Notes under the pieces: model-generated
The model's database searches: none
What the model saw: only the letters and a program-made list of their open reading frames with translations
Told to the model about the DNA's origin: nothing
Translations under genes and position numbers: made by a program
In this document: positions 17,697 to 26,070 of the stretch, in pieces
Position numbering within the stretch: position 1 is the stretch's first letter
Layout: every line of letters starts with the position of its first letter
From: Chloroflexota bacterium
GTDB lineage: Bacteria > Chloroflexota > UBA6077 > SHYK01
Length of the DNA stretch: 64,000 nucleotides
Assembly (NCBI GenBank): GCA_009692845.1
Contig: SHYK01000001.1
Span: 306,400-370,399 of the forward strand
Reading direction: 5' to 3'

Positions 17697-17951
17697 TTAG
17701 ATCACAAACCGGGGATAGATCTGATCAATCAGGGTAATTGCCTGTCCCAATGCCCGCGATCCGGCGTAGCCAGCGACCAGAAAAGAGACGGCAAAAATAA
17801 AATAGAGCGTCCTACGGATCGTTCCAACACTGGTCGGCGCGTCGCCGGTGGTGACCAGGGAAGGAATCACCGCATGGGCGATGAGGAAGGTGACCGCCGT
17901 GTTGATTGCGAGAATCGCAAAGAGCACGAGGCTATTCAATGTCTGAGTCAT
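17697..17951 (-). CDS. small two-helix membrane protein preceding actA
   Basis: 84 aa from ATG 17951 (97 aa if GTG 17990 is used). Two hydrophobic segments, about residues 6-28 and 45-68. No family recognised. It is directly upstream of actA with a one-base gap and shares the operon direction, so a role in the complex as an accessory membrane subunit is plausible but unproven. The ATG lacks a good ribosome-binding site, while the GTG has AGAAGAG very close, so the start is undecided. Confidence 0.65.
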   Translation of the reverse strand: MTQTLNSLVLFAILAINTAVTFLIAHAVIPSLVTTGDAPTSVGTIRRTLYFIFAVSFLVAGYAGSRALGQAITLIDQIYPRFVI

Positions 17952-18137
17952 CAGGAGCCACTGCTCGGGGCCAGCAACGCGCGGATCCACTCTCTTCTGA
18001 CCTCACTGGAAGCTGGAGGGATCGGAGGCGCGCCCTCCGTCTGCAATCTAAAAAGGGCCGGAGGTTAACTCGGCGTTCCCGCGACGAGCCCGCGCATTCT
18101 GCATCATCGCCTTTAGTGCCTGCAAGGGCGATGAAGC

Positions 18138-18602
18138 CTAGCGGGCAGGCGGATTGTAAGGATAACTGTAAAGGAAGGCCACGACGTCGCGGGCCTGTTG
18201 GTCGGTGAGGCTGAGGTTTGGCATGATCGTTCCCGGCTTCATGGCGGGTGGATCGAGGATCCATCTCGCCATTTGGTCGGGCGTGTTCGGGAACCCCGCT
18301 TCGGTCAAAGTGGGTCGTAGCGCCACATTAGTCAGGTTCGGGCCGAGAATTCCAGTTGAGTTGGGTACACCTCGGACGGTGTGACAGGTCACACATCCTT
18401 TGTCCGCAAACGTGACTCGTCCTCTTTCGGGGTCACCGGCTACGCCCGGTGCGGGGGTTAGTCGCACAACGGGCTCCGGGGCAGTGGAAACGCGGGTCTG
18501 GGTGACCGGCACCGAGGGTGAGCAAGCGACCAGACCGATACTCACCACGGCGATGCCCCAAAGGAGCGTCGTAGCTACCTGACCAAGGCGCCCGTTCAAC
18601 AC
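18138..18602 (-). CDS. monoheme cytochrome c lipoprotein, probable ACIII partner
   Basis: 154 aa. A lipobox-like IGLVAC follows a short signal, and the mature part has one heme site CVTCH with the probable axial methionine in MKPGTIMPNLSL. The C-terminal half (DQMARWILDPPAMKPG) resembles class I cytochromes found fused to or near cytochrome oxidase subunit II. As the first gene of the ACIII operon it could carry electrons to a terminal oxidase; no oxidase lies in the window. Start GTG 18602 chosen because GGAGG lies nine bases upstream and the frame farther up overlaps the divergent gene. Confidence 0.82.
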   Translation of the reverse strand: MLNGRLGQVATTLLWGIAVVSIGLVACSPSVPVTQTRVSTAPEPVVRLTPAPGVAGDPERGRVTFADKGCVTCHTVRGVPNSTGILGPNLTNVALRPTLTEAGFPNTPDQMARWILDPPAMKPGTIMPNLSLTDQQARDVVAFLYSYPYNPPAR

Positions 18603-18834
18603 CAGTTTGGGCCTCCACACAGAGACGAGCCGGTCGAGTCTCTCCACTCGGCACGGCGCGCCCCGCCATAGTAGGGCAGTAGCCACCTCGACCGCCACCT
18701 GCGCAGTCGCGAACACTTCAGAATCGCGGTGGTAGCGGACGGTGGGTACGCCGTGGCCGCCCAGTTCTCTCTTCGGGTGCGGTAACCCGACTAGAATCAG
18801 AGGTGCCCGGACACTTGTCGGGAGGATTGCTTCA

Positions 18835-20253
18835 GTGACACAGGCGACGGATTTGATACGCGATCTGGAGCGATTGCTCGGCCGCGAAAAAGTGTTGACT
18901 GACGGGCTTCGGGTGGCGGAATACCGGGGCATCGCGTGGGGTCCGGCGGTGTCCAAAGTCGCTATGCGCTGGCCGCTCGGCTCGCCTGTCGCGGTAGTGA
19001 TTCCGTCGTCGACGGAAGACGTCGTGTCGATCGTCGGCATGGCCCGAAGCGCGGGAGTCCCCATGGTCCCCTATGGGGCCGGGACCGGAGTGCAAGCGGG
19101 GGCGGCGCCCCTGGCCGGCTCGATGGTGATTGACCTCAGCCAGATGACCCAGATTTCCTCCATCAGTCGCGAGGACCGGCTGGTCCGGGTCGGGCCTGGC
19201 ATGCTCTTGGGCGCGTTGGACGCGCGGGCATCGGAGCTTGGGCTCATGGTGGGTCATGACCCGTGGTCGCAGCCAATTGCCTCGGTGGGCGGCGCCGTGT
19301 CGACGAATGGGGTCGGGTATCTGGCCGGGAAATATGGATCGATGGGCGAACAGGTGTTGGGCCTCGAAGTGGTGTTGAGTACAGGGGAGGTCATCGACAT
19401 CCGAGCGGTACCGAAAGCCTCCACGGGCCCGCAGCTGCGGAACGTCTTTATTGGCGCCGAGGGGACCCTCGGTATCATCACCCGGGTCGATCTGCGGCTG
19501 TTCCCGATACCTGAACAGCGCACACTGGCTGGCTACTGGTTCAGTTGCTTCGAGGATGGGCTGCATGCCGTGGTCGAGATGGCGGACATCCATCTACGAC
19601 CCGCCATGATCGACTATGAAGAAGATACCACCCAGGTGAAACCGTTGCTCGGCCGCCTCGTGGACACCCCATCGGAAATGTATTTCGCCTTCGACGGTTT
19701 CAAAGAGGAGGTCGCGGCTCAGGCCGCGCGTACCGATGAGATTTGTCGGCGACGAGGCGGGCGCCCGATGGCGGCGTCAGAGGCCCAACGTTTCTGGGAC
19801 ACTCGACACGAGCCGGCTGAGCGGTACGTGGCCCAGAAACAGATTGGCACACCGCGATGGTCCGACCACTGGAGGAGCTCGACGTATCTGAACGTGACCT
19901 TGCCAGTCGCGGGTATTGCCGCGTTCCGGACTCGGGCCGCTCGAGGGCTAGAGCATCACCGCTTGGCGGTTGTGGCATCTGGCCTGTGGGGAATCCCAGA
20001 GCTATTTTCCTTCCGTCTCGAACACCAGGAGCCAGATCGCGAAGACGCGCAGGCCCAGTTAGATCAGGGTGCGGACGATGCGCTTCGACTGGTGCACGAA
20101 CTGGGCGGCTCGATGGAATACTGTCACGGGGTAGGCGTGCGCCTTTCCCACCTGATGCCAGCGGAGCTCGGGGCCGGACTCGACGTGCTGCGACGGCTAA
20201 AGCGCGCTCTCGACCCGGCCTGGCTCCTCAATCCGGGGAAGCTCGGACTCTAG
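18835..20253 (+). CDS. FAD-binding oxidase/transferase type 4 (GlcD / alkyl-DHAP-synthase-like)
   Basis: 472 aa flavoprotein of the vanillyl-alcohol-oxidase fold. The PP-loop FAD domain shows VPYGAGTGVQAGA and GGAVSTNGVG; the C-terminal cap ends with YCHGVGVRLSHLMP and DPAWLLNPGKLGL, the typical end of GlcD and alkyldihydroxyacetonephosphate synthase relatives. Substrate unknown; 2-hydroxyacid oxidation is a guess. GTG 18835 is preferred because GGAGG lies nine bases upstream; the open frame goes back to 18742. It is divergent from the ACIII operon and could feed electrons to it. Confidence 0.85.
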   Translation: MTQATDLIRDLERLLGREKVLTDGLRVAEYRGIAWGPAVSKVAMRWPLGSPVAVVIPSSTEDVVSIVGMARSAGVPMVPYGAGTGVQAGAAPLAGSMVIDLSQMTQISSISREDRLVRVGPGMLLGALDARASELGLMVGHDPWSQPIASVGGAVSTNGVGYLAGKYGSMGEQVLGLEVVLSTGEVIDIRAVPKASTGPQLRNVFIGAEGTLGIITRVDLRLFPIPEQRTLAGYWFSCFEDGLHAVVEMADIHLRPAMIDYEEDTTQVKPLLGRLVDTPSEMYFAFDGFKEEVAAQAARTDEICRRRGGRPMAASEAQRFWDTRHEPAERYVAQKQIGTPRWSDHWRSSTYLNVTLPVAGIAAFRTRAARGLEHHRLAVVASGLWGIPELFSFRLEHQEPDREDAQAQLDQGADDALRLVHELGGSMEYCHGVGVRLSHLMPAELGAGLDVLRRLKRALDPAWLLNPGKLGL

Positions 20254-20301
20254 CTCATCGCGACCCGGTCGCTCGCAAGTGCCGGGCACACCTGCGCGTC
20301 C

Positions 20302-23130
20302 CTATGGAACAGGGCTGAGCTGTCCGAGGCGATTGATCGTGTCCTGGAGCCCGCGAATCTCAACGCCGTATCCGGCGAAATCGCCCGCCCGCAAGGCGTC
20401 CTGAGCTCGGGAGAACCGCTGCTGAGCTTCCGCCGCTAGCTGGGGGAGAGTCTGGTTGATCGGAGATGGTTGGCCAGATGGGGGGGGCGTCTGCCCGGGT
20501 ACTGAAAGTGGGGGCTGGCCGGTCGGCTGACCGAAGAGCTTCGCCAGGCTGTCCTCGAGGGTGGCCTCCATGACGATCTTACTTCCCGTTGCGGCGATGA
20601 CTCGCTTCAACTCGGGAAGTGGGCTGTCGGTGGCTTGGAGGTAGATCGGTTCCACGTACAGATTGGAGTTGCCAATCGGGATGACCAGGAGGTTGCCGCG
20701 GATGATCCGAGAACCCGCCTGGTTCCACAGTGAGAACTGCGATGAAATTGTGGGGTCCTGATCGATCCGGGTTTCAAGCTGCATTGGGCCGAAAATCAGT
20801 TTGTCTTTCGGGTACTTATAGACCAGCATCCGCCCATAATTCGGCGCGTCGCTTCGGGCGGTAAGCCAGCCAATCATGTTGTCCCGGGTGCTCGGAACGA
20901 ACGGGAGCATCAAGATGAACTCTGGGTTGGCCTCACCCGGCAGGCGCATGATCACGTAGTAGGGATCCATGGGTTGTCGCTGGTCGTAGAAGATCTCATT
21001 CGGCAACTCCCAGACATCCTCGCGGAGATAGAAGACGCGGGGATCGGTCATGTGGTAGAGGCGGTAGACATCCGCCTGCACTCGAAAAAGATGTTCGGGG
21101 TATCGGAAGTGGGACCGAATGGCCGGTGTCGCCTGCTCCTGCGGCGTGAACAACTGCGGGAAGATACGTTCGTAGGTCTGAATGATGGGGTCGCTCGGAT
21201 CGGTGACGTAGAAGCGGATCGAGCCGTCCTTCGCGTTCGTGACGATTTTGACGCTGTTACGGATGTAATTGAAGGGACGGCCGCGGTCGGCGGGTCGATA
21301 GGGCTGGGCGTAGGGGTAGCGATCCGACGTCGTATAGGCGTCCTGAATCCAATAGAGCCCCTCATCGGCGATCACGAGGTAAGGATCCGAGTCGAGCCGA
21401 AGAAATGGTGCGATCTCCTTCGCCCGATCGCTAATGTTTCGACGGAAGAGCAAGCGTGAATCAGACTGTAGCGCCGTATTGAGGAGCATATTGGGATCCT
21501 GGAATTTCACAGCAAAGAGCACGCGGTTCAGGAATGAGCCGATTGGGATACCTACATCGCCGTCGTAGGTCGTGAATGCCCCACTGTCCCCCTGCGGGAA
21601 GTCGAACTCCGGGGTTGAGGTGTGAGTGATCACGTAGTGGTTGGTGCTCTCGCCGAAGTAGATCTGAGGATGGGCGATGGGGATTGGTCCGACCGGCGGC
21701 ACGTCGCGAATGGTGAGGTCCGGCAGACCCTCCTGGTTGATGACGTTGACCAAGCTCATCGCGACGCCGTAGCCGTGGGTATATTGAAGCTGGCGTGCTA
21801 CCCAGGATCGAGCCTCGGCGGGGAGGCGATTCGGATCGAGCTCGCGAGCGCTGATCATCACCTGACGCAAGCGGCCAGCCAGGGTGTAGCGATCAACGTC
21901 GACGTCGATGAACTGGTAGTACTGTCGAATGGCCTGTATCTGATTGTAGGTCTGCAGGAGTGGGCGGTGATCCCAGAGTCGGATGTTTTCGAGGGTGGCC
22001 TCTTCAGTCTGGAGGGCAGATGGGCTAACCGCATCCTCAGCTGGGAAGTCGCGCTCTTCGATGCGGTCCAGGCCAAAAGACTGGCGGGTGAACTCAATGT
22101 TGTAGGCGATGTAAGGCCGCTCTCGGTCGAGCTCGTTGGGTTTGACGTCAAGATTCTGTACCAGAGCTGGGAAGACGCCACCCACCACGACCAGCGATCC
22201 GGCCCAAACGGCGGTCCCAATGATGATTGGTCGGAAACCACTCAAGAACATGTTCAACACGCAGAGGCCGGCCGCGCCAAGCGCGGTGAGGGCAAGGATG
22301 TAATCGGCCCATCGCTGCACCTGAAGATCGGTGAAGCTCGCGCCGTAGGCCGCGCCCCGACTCGAGCGAACCAGGTCGAAGAGGTCCAGCACGTGGTTGA
22401 CGGCCACCAGCAGGAATACGCAGACCGCGAGCCCGAGCAGATGGTTCTTGACCGCCCGCGGAAGCCACGAACTGACTTGAGTCCAGTTCACGGTGAGCTC
22501 GTAGGTGAACAGAAGGGCGTAAATACTCAGTACTGAGAGGATGGTGACGATCAGCGACGTCGCTATCCAGCCCTCGGCCGCTCGAAGCGCCGGCATCTGA
22601 AAAACGTAAAAGGAGACGTCTTTACCGAAGGCGGGCTCGCTGCTACCGAAGGCCGAAAAGTTGAGGACTTGAAGGAAGACCAGCCAATTCCCCGACGCGA
22701 GAAGGCCCATCATCAGCCCGAAGAAAAGACCACCGATCACGACCCCGGCGCGGATGATTCGGGAGTATTCGCCTCGTATGCCGATCTGCTCCCCGATTTG
22801 ACTCAGGAGGTCCTCCCAGGGACTAGTTGGGGTCAATCGGCGGGGCGGTTCCTGATACCGATTAATGAAGTGCTGAGCAGCCGCCGCGTTCAATGTAAAA
22901 AAGCCGATAAAGATGAGCAGCCCGACCGCGAACAGACCAACTCGGGTGGCGACGGTGGTGAAGAAGACGCTGCTGACTCGGATGCTGTCGTACCACATCC
23001 ACTCGGTCGCGAAGTCGGCTATGCCGAGCAAGACCACGACAACGACGAGTGCGACGCCGCCAAAGATGAGCTGTGGCGAGATGGTTACTCGCTGGGGCTC
23101 TTCACGCGGACCAAAATTGTCCAAAGTCAT
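20302..23130 (-). CDS. UPF0182 family large membrane protein
   Basis: 942 aa. The N-terminal third holds about seven transmembrane helices (first at 22-42), the remainder is a large extracytoplasmic domain ending in a proline-rich linker and a short helical tail. NVKPNELDRERPYIAYNIE-type sequence (here DVKPNELDRERPYIAYN) and DDVGIPIGSFLNRV-like GDVGIPIGSFLNRVLFA are family hallmarks. Biochemical role unknown; widespread in Actinobacteria, Chloroflexi and Cyanobacteria. ATG at 23130 with GAGGGAGC upstream. Convergent with the FAD oxidase. Confidence 0.93.
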   Translation of the reverse strand: MTLDNFGPREEPQRVTISPQLIFGGVALVVVVVLLGIADFATEWMWYDSIRVSSVFFTTVATRVGLFAVGLLIFIGFFTLNAAAAQHFINRYQEPPRRLTPTSPWEDLLSQIGEQIGIRGEYSRIIRAGVVIGGLFFGLMMGLLASGNWLVFLQVLNFSAFGSSEPAFGKDVSFYVFQMPALRAAEGWIATSLIVTILSVLSIYALLFTYELTVNWTQVSSWLPRAVKNHLLGLAVCVFLLVAVNHVLDLFDLVRSSRGAAYGASFTDLQVQRWADYILALTALGAAGLCVLNMFLSGFRPIIIGTAVWAGSLVVVGGVFPALVQNLDVKPNELDRERPYIAYNIEFTRQSFGLDRIEERDFPAEDAVSPSALQTEEATLENIRLWDHRPLLQTYNQIQAIRQYYQFIDVDVDRYTLAGRLRQVMISARELDPNRLPAEARSWVARQLQYTHGYGVAMSLVNVINQEGLPDLTIRDVPPVGPIPIAHPQIYFGESTNHYVITHTSTPEFDFPQGDSGAFTTYDGDVGIPIGSFLNRVLFAVKFQDPNMLLNTALQSDSRLLFRRNISDRAKEIAPFLRLDSDPYLVIADEGLYWIQDAYTTSDRYPYAQPYRPADRGRPFNYIRNSVKIVTNAKDGSIRFYVTDPSDPIIQTYERIFPQLFTPQEQATPAIRSHFRYPEHLFRVQADVYRLYHMTDPRVFYLREDVWELPNEIFYDQRQPMDPYYVIMRLPGEANPEFILMLPFVPSTRDNMIGWLTARSDAPNYGRMLVYKYPKDKLIFGPMQLETRIDQDPTISSQFSLWNQAGSRIIRGNLLVIPIGNSNLYVEPIYLQATDSPLPELKRVIAATGSKIVMEATLEDSLAKLFGQPTGQPPLSVPGQTPPPSGQPSPINQTLPQLAAEAQQRFSRAQDALRAGDFAGYGVEIRGLQDTINRLGQLSPVP

Positions 23131-23278
23131 GCTCCCTCAAGGGCGGAGCGGGGCGCCCGCAGCCGTCGGAGTGGGATTCTAGCACGGCGCACGGGCATCG
23201 CTGGGAACTCGGCTGGCTGGGGACCTGAGCGTTCTTCCCGCCCGTCGGCCTAAACGGCCGGGCTGGAGCAGCCGATAG

Positions 23279-23304
23279 ACACGCGCGACACGCGCGACAC
23301 GCGC
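23279..23304. repeat. short tandem repeat, 9-bp unit
   Basis: Nearly three copies of ACGCGCGAC in direct tandem just upstream of a small broken reading frame. It lies in a 440-base stretch between UPF0182 and the 135-residue hypothetical gene that is otherwise empty apart from that frame. Confidence 0.7.
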
Positions 23305-23320
23305 AGGAGGCGCTCGAGCC

Positions 23321-23506
23321 ATGAACTTGCCCCAAATCCCTGCCGAACAGCTGATCAATTAGAATCTGGCTCCGGACCAGCGAAGCGCCTTGTGGTCGTG
23401 GGTGGTGGTCCGAGCAATTGTGCAGGAGGTGGGTCCCTCTGGCTGGATTCCGGTCCAGGCTCGAGAGGAAGGCTACCAAAAGGTCATGCGCACGAATCAA
23501 GCGTGA
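23321..23506 (+). pseudogene. small ORF interrupted by an amber codon
   Basis: A 61-codon frame starts at ATG 23321, ten bases after a perfect AGGAGG. Codon 14 is TAG (23360-23362); the frame then continues to a TGA at 23504-23506 with protein-like composition (APDQRSALWSWVVVRAIV, then GWIPVQAREEGYQKV). The good ribosome-binding site and coherent sequence on both sides of the stop suggest a recently broken small gene. No family recognised. It could also be chance in a GC-rich region. Confidence 0.4.
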
Positions 23507-23572
23507 AGGCCGCTGGTTCCCTGCAAGGTGCTTTGAAGTCGGGCGATTGCGGCTGAGTGAAGGACGGCGCAG

Positions 23573-23980
23573 ATGAGTGTTGATGCGGAGCTTATACGCC
23601 TGTTTTACGAGCTGTGGGAGGGGTCACTCGCTGGGCGCGAATACCTCGAGGCCACCAATCCCCTCCCGGAGTCTCTGGAAAAAATTCCTCGGTCCAACGC
23701 CGGAGATGTTCAGCGCGCTCTGTGGTGCATCAATCGCATCGGCCATCTAGTCGAGCATGGTTCTCTGCCGCCAGAATTCGTTTCGAGTCTGGTCGGAAAG
23801 CAGGCAATCCGGGCACTTGCGAGGGCCGAGCCCCTGGTCAAGCAAACGCGGATTCAAAGAGATGAGCCCGACCATCTCGAGTATGTCGACAAGATCCTGG
23901 TGCTGTGCCAACAGGCCTATCCGGACTACGAGCCGAAGTATCGGACTGAGGAACATCGGAGCTTCGGCCTGGCGCCGTAA
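23573..23980 (+). CDS. hypothetical protein
   Basis: 135 aa, soluble, mostly helical by composition, no signal peptide or membrane segment. Not recognised. The N-terminus MSVDAELIRLFYELWEGS and the LWCINRIGHLVEHGSLPPEF stretch look like a folded helical bundle. ATG 23573 has GAAGGA nine bases upstream, so expression is credible. It stands alone on the plus strand, about 290 bases before the aminotransferase gene. Confidence 0.65.
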   Translation: MSVDAELIRLFYELWEGSLAGREYLEATNPLPESLEKIPRSNAGDVQRALWCINRIGHLVEHGSLPPEFVSSLVGKQAIRALARAEPLVKQTRIQRDEPDHLEYVDKILVLCQQAYPDYEPKYRTEEHRSFGLAP

Positions 23981-24133
23981 TACTCAAGCTGAAAGCAACC
24001 CCCACCCGTCCCCTGGGGCCTGCGGTCCCTTACTCCCCCTGGCCGGTTTTGATGGCCGGTGGTGCCCCGAAGGGGCATGGAGGCTAGTCCGCTGCAAGTT
24101 CAGGCTTAGGACCCGCCTCGGACCTGCGTTCGT

Positions 24134-24182
24134 CACCTGATGGCGACCGGGCGACCAGTGGCAGAGCTCCGCCATCAGGGTG
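24134..24182. repeat. imperfect inverted repeat upstream of the aminotransferase promoter
   Basis: CACCTGATGGCG (24134-24145) and CGCCATCAGGGTG (24170-24182) pair over 12 positions with one bulged base around a 24-base loop. There is no U-tract, and it ends 13 bases before the predicted -35 box, so it may be an operator or an RNA structure at the end of the upstream transcript. A smaller TGCCCC-GAA-GGGGCA hairpin lies at about 24063-24078. Confidence 0.5.
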
Positions 24183-24194
24183 ACCGCTCGTGCA

Positions 24195-24223
24195 TTGCCG
24201 ATACTCGTTGGCAAGACTACAAT
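24195..24223 (+). promoter_or_regulatory. sigma-70-type promoter for the aminotransferase gene
   Basis: TTGCCG (24195-24200) and TACAAT (24218-24223) are 17 bases apart. The transcript would begin near 24230, leaving about 38 bases before the ATG at 24268. A second, weaker pair (TTGGCA and TAACTT, 16 bases apart) overlaps it. Confidence 0.55.
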
Positions 24224-24267
24224 GCACGCTAACTTTCGCTATCCTTTTTCAGGGTGTAGCATTTCCT

Positions 24268-25503
24268 ATGGGCTTTGATCCTCCCCACGTAGCAGAGCTT
24301 TCGCCGCCTCAACGCGTCCTCATGGGGCCGGGTCCCACGAGCTTGCCGCCCGCGGTCCTCCAGGCGTTGATTGCGCCCATTACGGGCCATAAGGACCCGT
24401 TCTTTCTACATGTGATGGATGAAACCGCCGAATTGCTCCGGTACCTTTTCCAAACGAGTAATGAAGCGAGCCTGTCTCTCCCGGGCACTGGTGGGGCCGG
24501 GATGGAGGCGGCGATTGCAAATCTGATTCAACCGGGCGACACCGCGGTAGTCTGCGTCAACGGGTTGTTCGGGGCTCGAATGGCCGAAATAGCTCGCCGA
24601 CATGGTGCGGACGTCGTCCAGGTCACTGCGCCATGGGGAAAACCGATCGACCCAGACGACCTGCGCAAAGCCCTGGCTGGGCGAAAGGCGCGTGTGGTAA
24701 CGACGGTGCACGGCGAAACCTCTACCGGGGTGACGCAACCAATGGAAGAGCTGGGTCAGATTGCCGGGGATCAGGGTGCATTCTTGGTCGTGGATGTCGT
24801 CGCCACGATCGGGGGAATGCCGGTCATCCCTCATGCCTGGAACAGTGCAATTTGTTATGGGGCTAGCCAGAAATGCATCTCCGCCCCGCCCGGGGTATCG
24901 CCAATCACCGTGAACCTGGAGACGATGGATTACATTCGCAACCGTGCGACCCCGGTGCCGTGCTGGTACCTTGACCTCGGGGAACACCGGAACTACTGGT
25001 TTGCCAAGGAACGGATCTATCACCACACGGCTCCGGTTCCGCTGATTTATGCGCTCCATGAGGCGTTGCGCCTGATCGCGGAAGAGGGCATCGAGGCGCG
25101 CTGGGCCAGACATGCTCTGCATAACCGGGCATTTGTCGCTGGCCTAGAGGCCATGGATCTCGAGCTCTTTGCGGATCCGAACTACCGGATGACCACCCTC
25201 GTTTCCATCAACGTACCGAACGGGGTCGATGAGGCTCGCGTCCGAGGTGAATTGCTGCGGGAATACGGCATCGAGATCAGCGGTGGATTGGGACCCTACG
25301 CCGGGCGGATGTGGCGAGTCGGGATCATGGGGCATTCCGCGTCCCACAACAACGTGGTGCTGCTCCTGTCGGCGCTCGAGCGCCTGCTAGCGAGACAGGG
25401 CTACGGCTCCCCTACTGGTGCTGGGGTTGCTGCTGCTGATGCTGAGTACTCAGCCGCCGCTGCCGAGTACTCAGCCGCCGCTGCTCAAGCTGCCGTTGCG
25501 TAG
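24268..25503 (+). CDS. PLP-dependent aminotransferase, alanine-glyoxylate / serine-pyruvate type
   Basis: 411 aa class V aminotransferase. PGPTSLPPAVLQAL opens the fold, the PLP lysine is in GASQKC (family GSQK), and the aspartate that binds the pyridine nitrogen is in VVDVVATIGG. The likely reaction is transamination between glyoxylate and alanine or serine. The open frame reaches 24190, but ATG 24268 matches the family N-terminus. After residue 385 the protein carries an alanine-rich tail with a repeated AEYSAAAA unit, encoded by a 21-base tandem duplication, which the family does not need. Confidence 0.88.
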   Translation: MGFDPPHVAELSPPQRVLMGPGPTSLPPAVLQALIAPITGHKDPFFLHVMDETAELLRYLFQTSNEASLSLPGTGGAGMEAAIANLIQPGDTAVVCVNGLFGARMAEIARRHGADVVQVTAPWGKPIDPDDLRKALAGRKARVVTTVHGETSTGVTQPMEELGQIAGDQGAFLVVDVVATIGGMPVIPHAWNSAICYGASQKCISAPPGVSPITVNLETMDYIRNRATPVPCWYLDLGEHRNYWFAKERIYHHTAPVPLIYALHEALRLIAEEGIEARWARHALHNRAFVAGLEAMDLELFADPNYRMTTLVSINVPNGVDEARVRGELLREYGIEISGGLGPYAGRMWRVGIMGHSASHNNVVLLLSALERLLARQGYGSPTGAGVAAADAEYSAAAAEYSAAAAQAAVA

Positions 25504-25560
25504 GGGATCGAGAATGCCGCCGACGAGCGACCGCGGTGTTTGTTGGGTCCAGCAGGTCAG

Positions 25561-26070
25561 ATGAGAGAGCTGAGCGACCCGCACGGGGCGCTCACCAGTG
25601 ACCAGTTCCGACAGGTCATGGGGCTTTTCGCCACCGGGGTAACGATTCTGACCTCAGCCCATGGCAGTACCGTGCGGGCTATGACTGCCAACGCGGTTGC
25701 CTCCGTCTCCCTCGATCCGCTTTCGCTTCTCGTGTGTGTGAATCGGTCGGCGATCATGCACGACGTGCTGAGCAGGGGCGGTGGTTTTTGTGTCAACTTC
25801 TTGAAAGCGAGCCAGGAGCACCTGGCGCGGGCTTGCGCCCGGCCAGATAGTGCCGAGGCTTCTCTGTCCGGGGTTGAATACCAGTTGGGTAAAAACGGGG
25901 CTCCCATTCTTACCGAAGCCATGGGCTATGTGGAATGCGCAGTCGCGACCGCGCTCGATTTTGGCACCCACACCATTTTCGTGGGCACAGTGCTCGCATT
26001 TGGCGGGAGCGAAGGGGACCCGCTCCTCTTTTTTGGCGGGAAATATGCCGGGTTGGGCCAGCCTGGCTAG
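25561..26070 (+). CDS. flavin reductase family protein
   Basis: 169 aa from ATG 25561. The split-barrel FMN-binding fold of the flavin reductase / styrene-monooxygenase reductase family is seen in FATGVTILTS, NAVASVSLDPLSLLVCVN and FCVNFLKASQ. Such enzymes reduce flavin with NAD(P)H for a partner monooxygenase, or act on small substrates themselves; no monooxygenase is adjacent. TTG 25540 is an alternative start. The stop codon overlaps the convergent anti-sigma gene by a few bases. Confidence 0.85.
   Translation: MRELSDPHGALTSDQFRQVMGLFATGVTILTSAHGSTVRAMTANAVASVSLDPLSLLVCVNRSAIMHDVLSRGGGFCVNFLKASQEHLARACARPDSAEASLSGVEYQLGKNGAPILTEAMGYVECAVATALDFGTHTIFVGTVLAFGGSEGDPLLFFGGKYAGLGQPG

Noticed and set aside
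21622-22536. 304-residue plus-strand ORF
   Set aside because: Antisense to the UPF0182 gene, which is intact over 942 codons.
23102-23500. 132-residue minus-strand ORF upstream of UPF0182
   Set aside because: Cys/Arg-rich composition from a GC tandem repeat and no ribosome-binding site; the plus strand has a better small frame.
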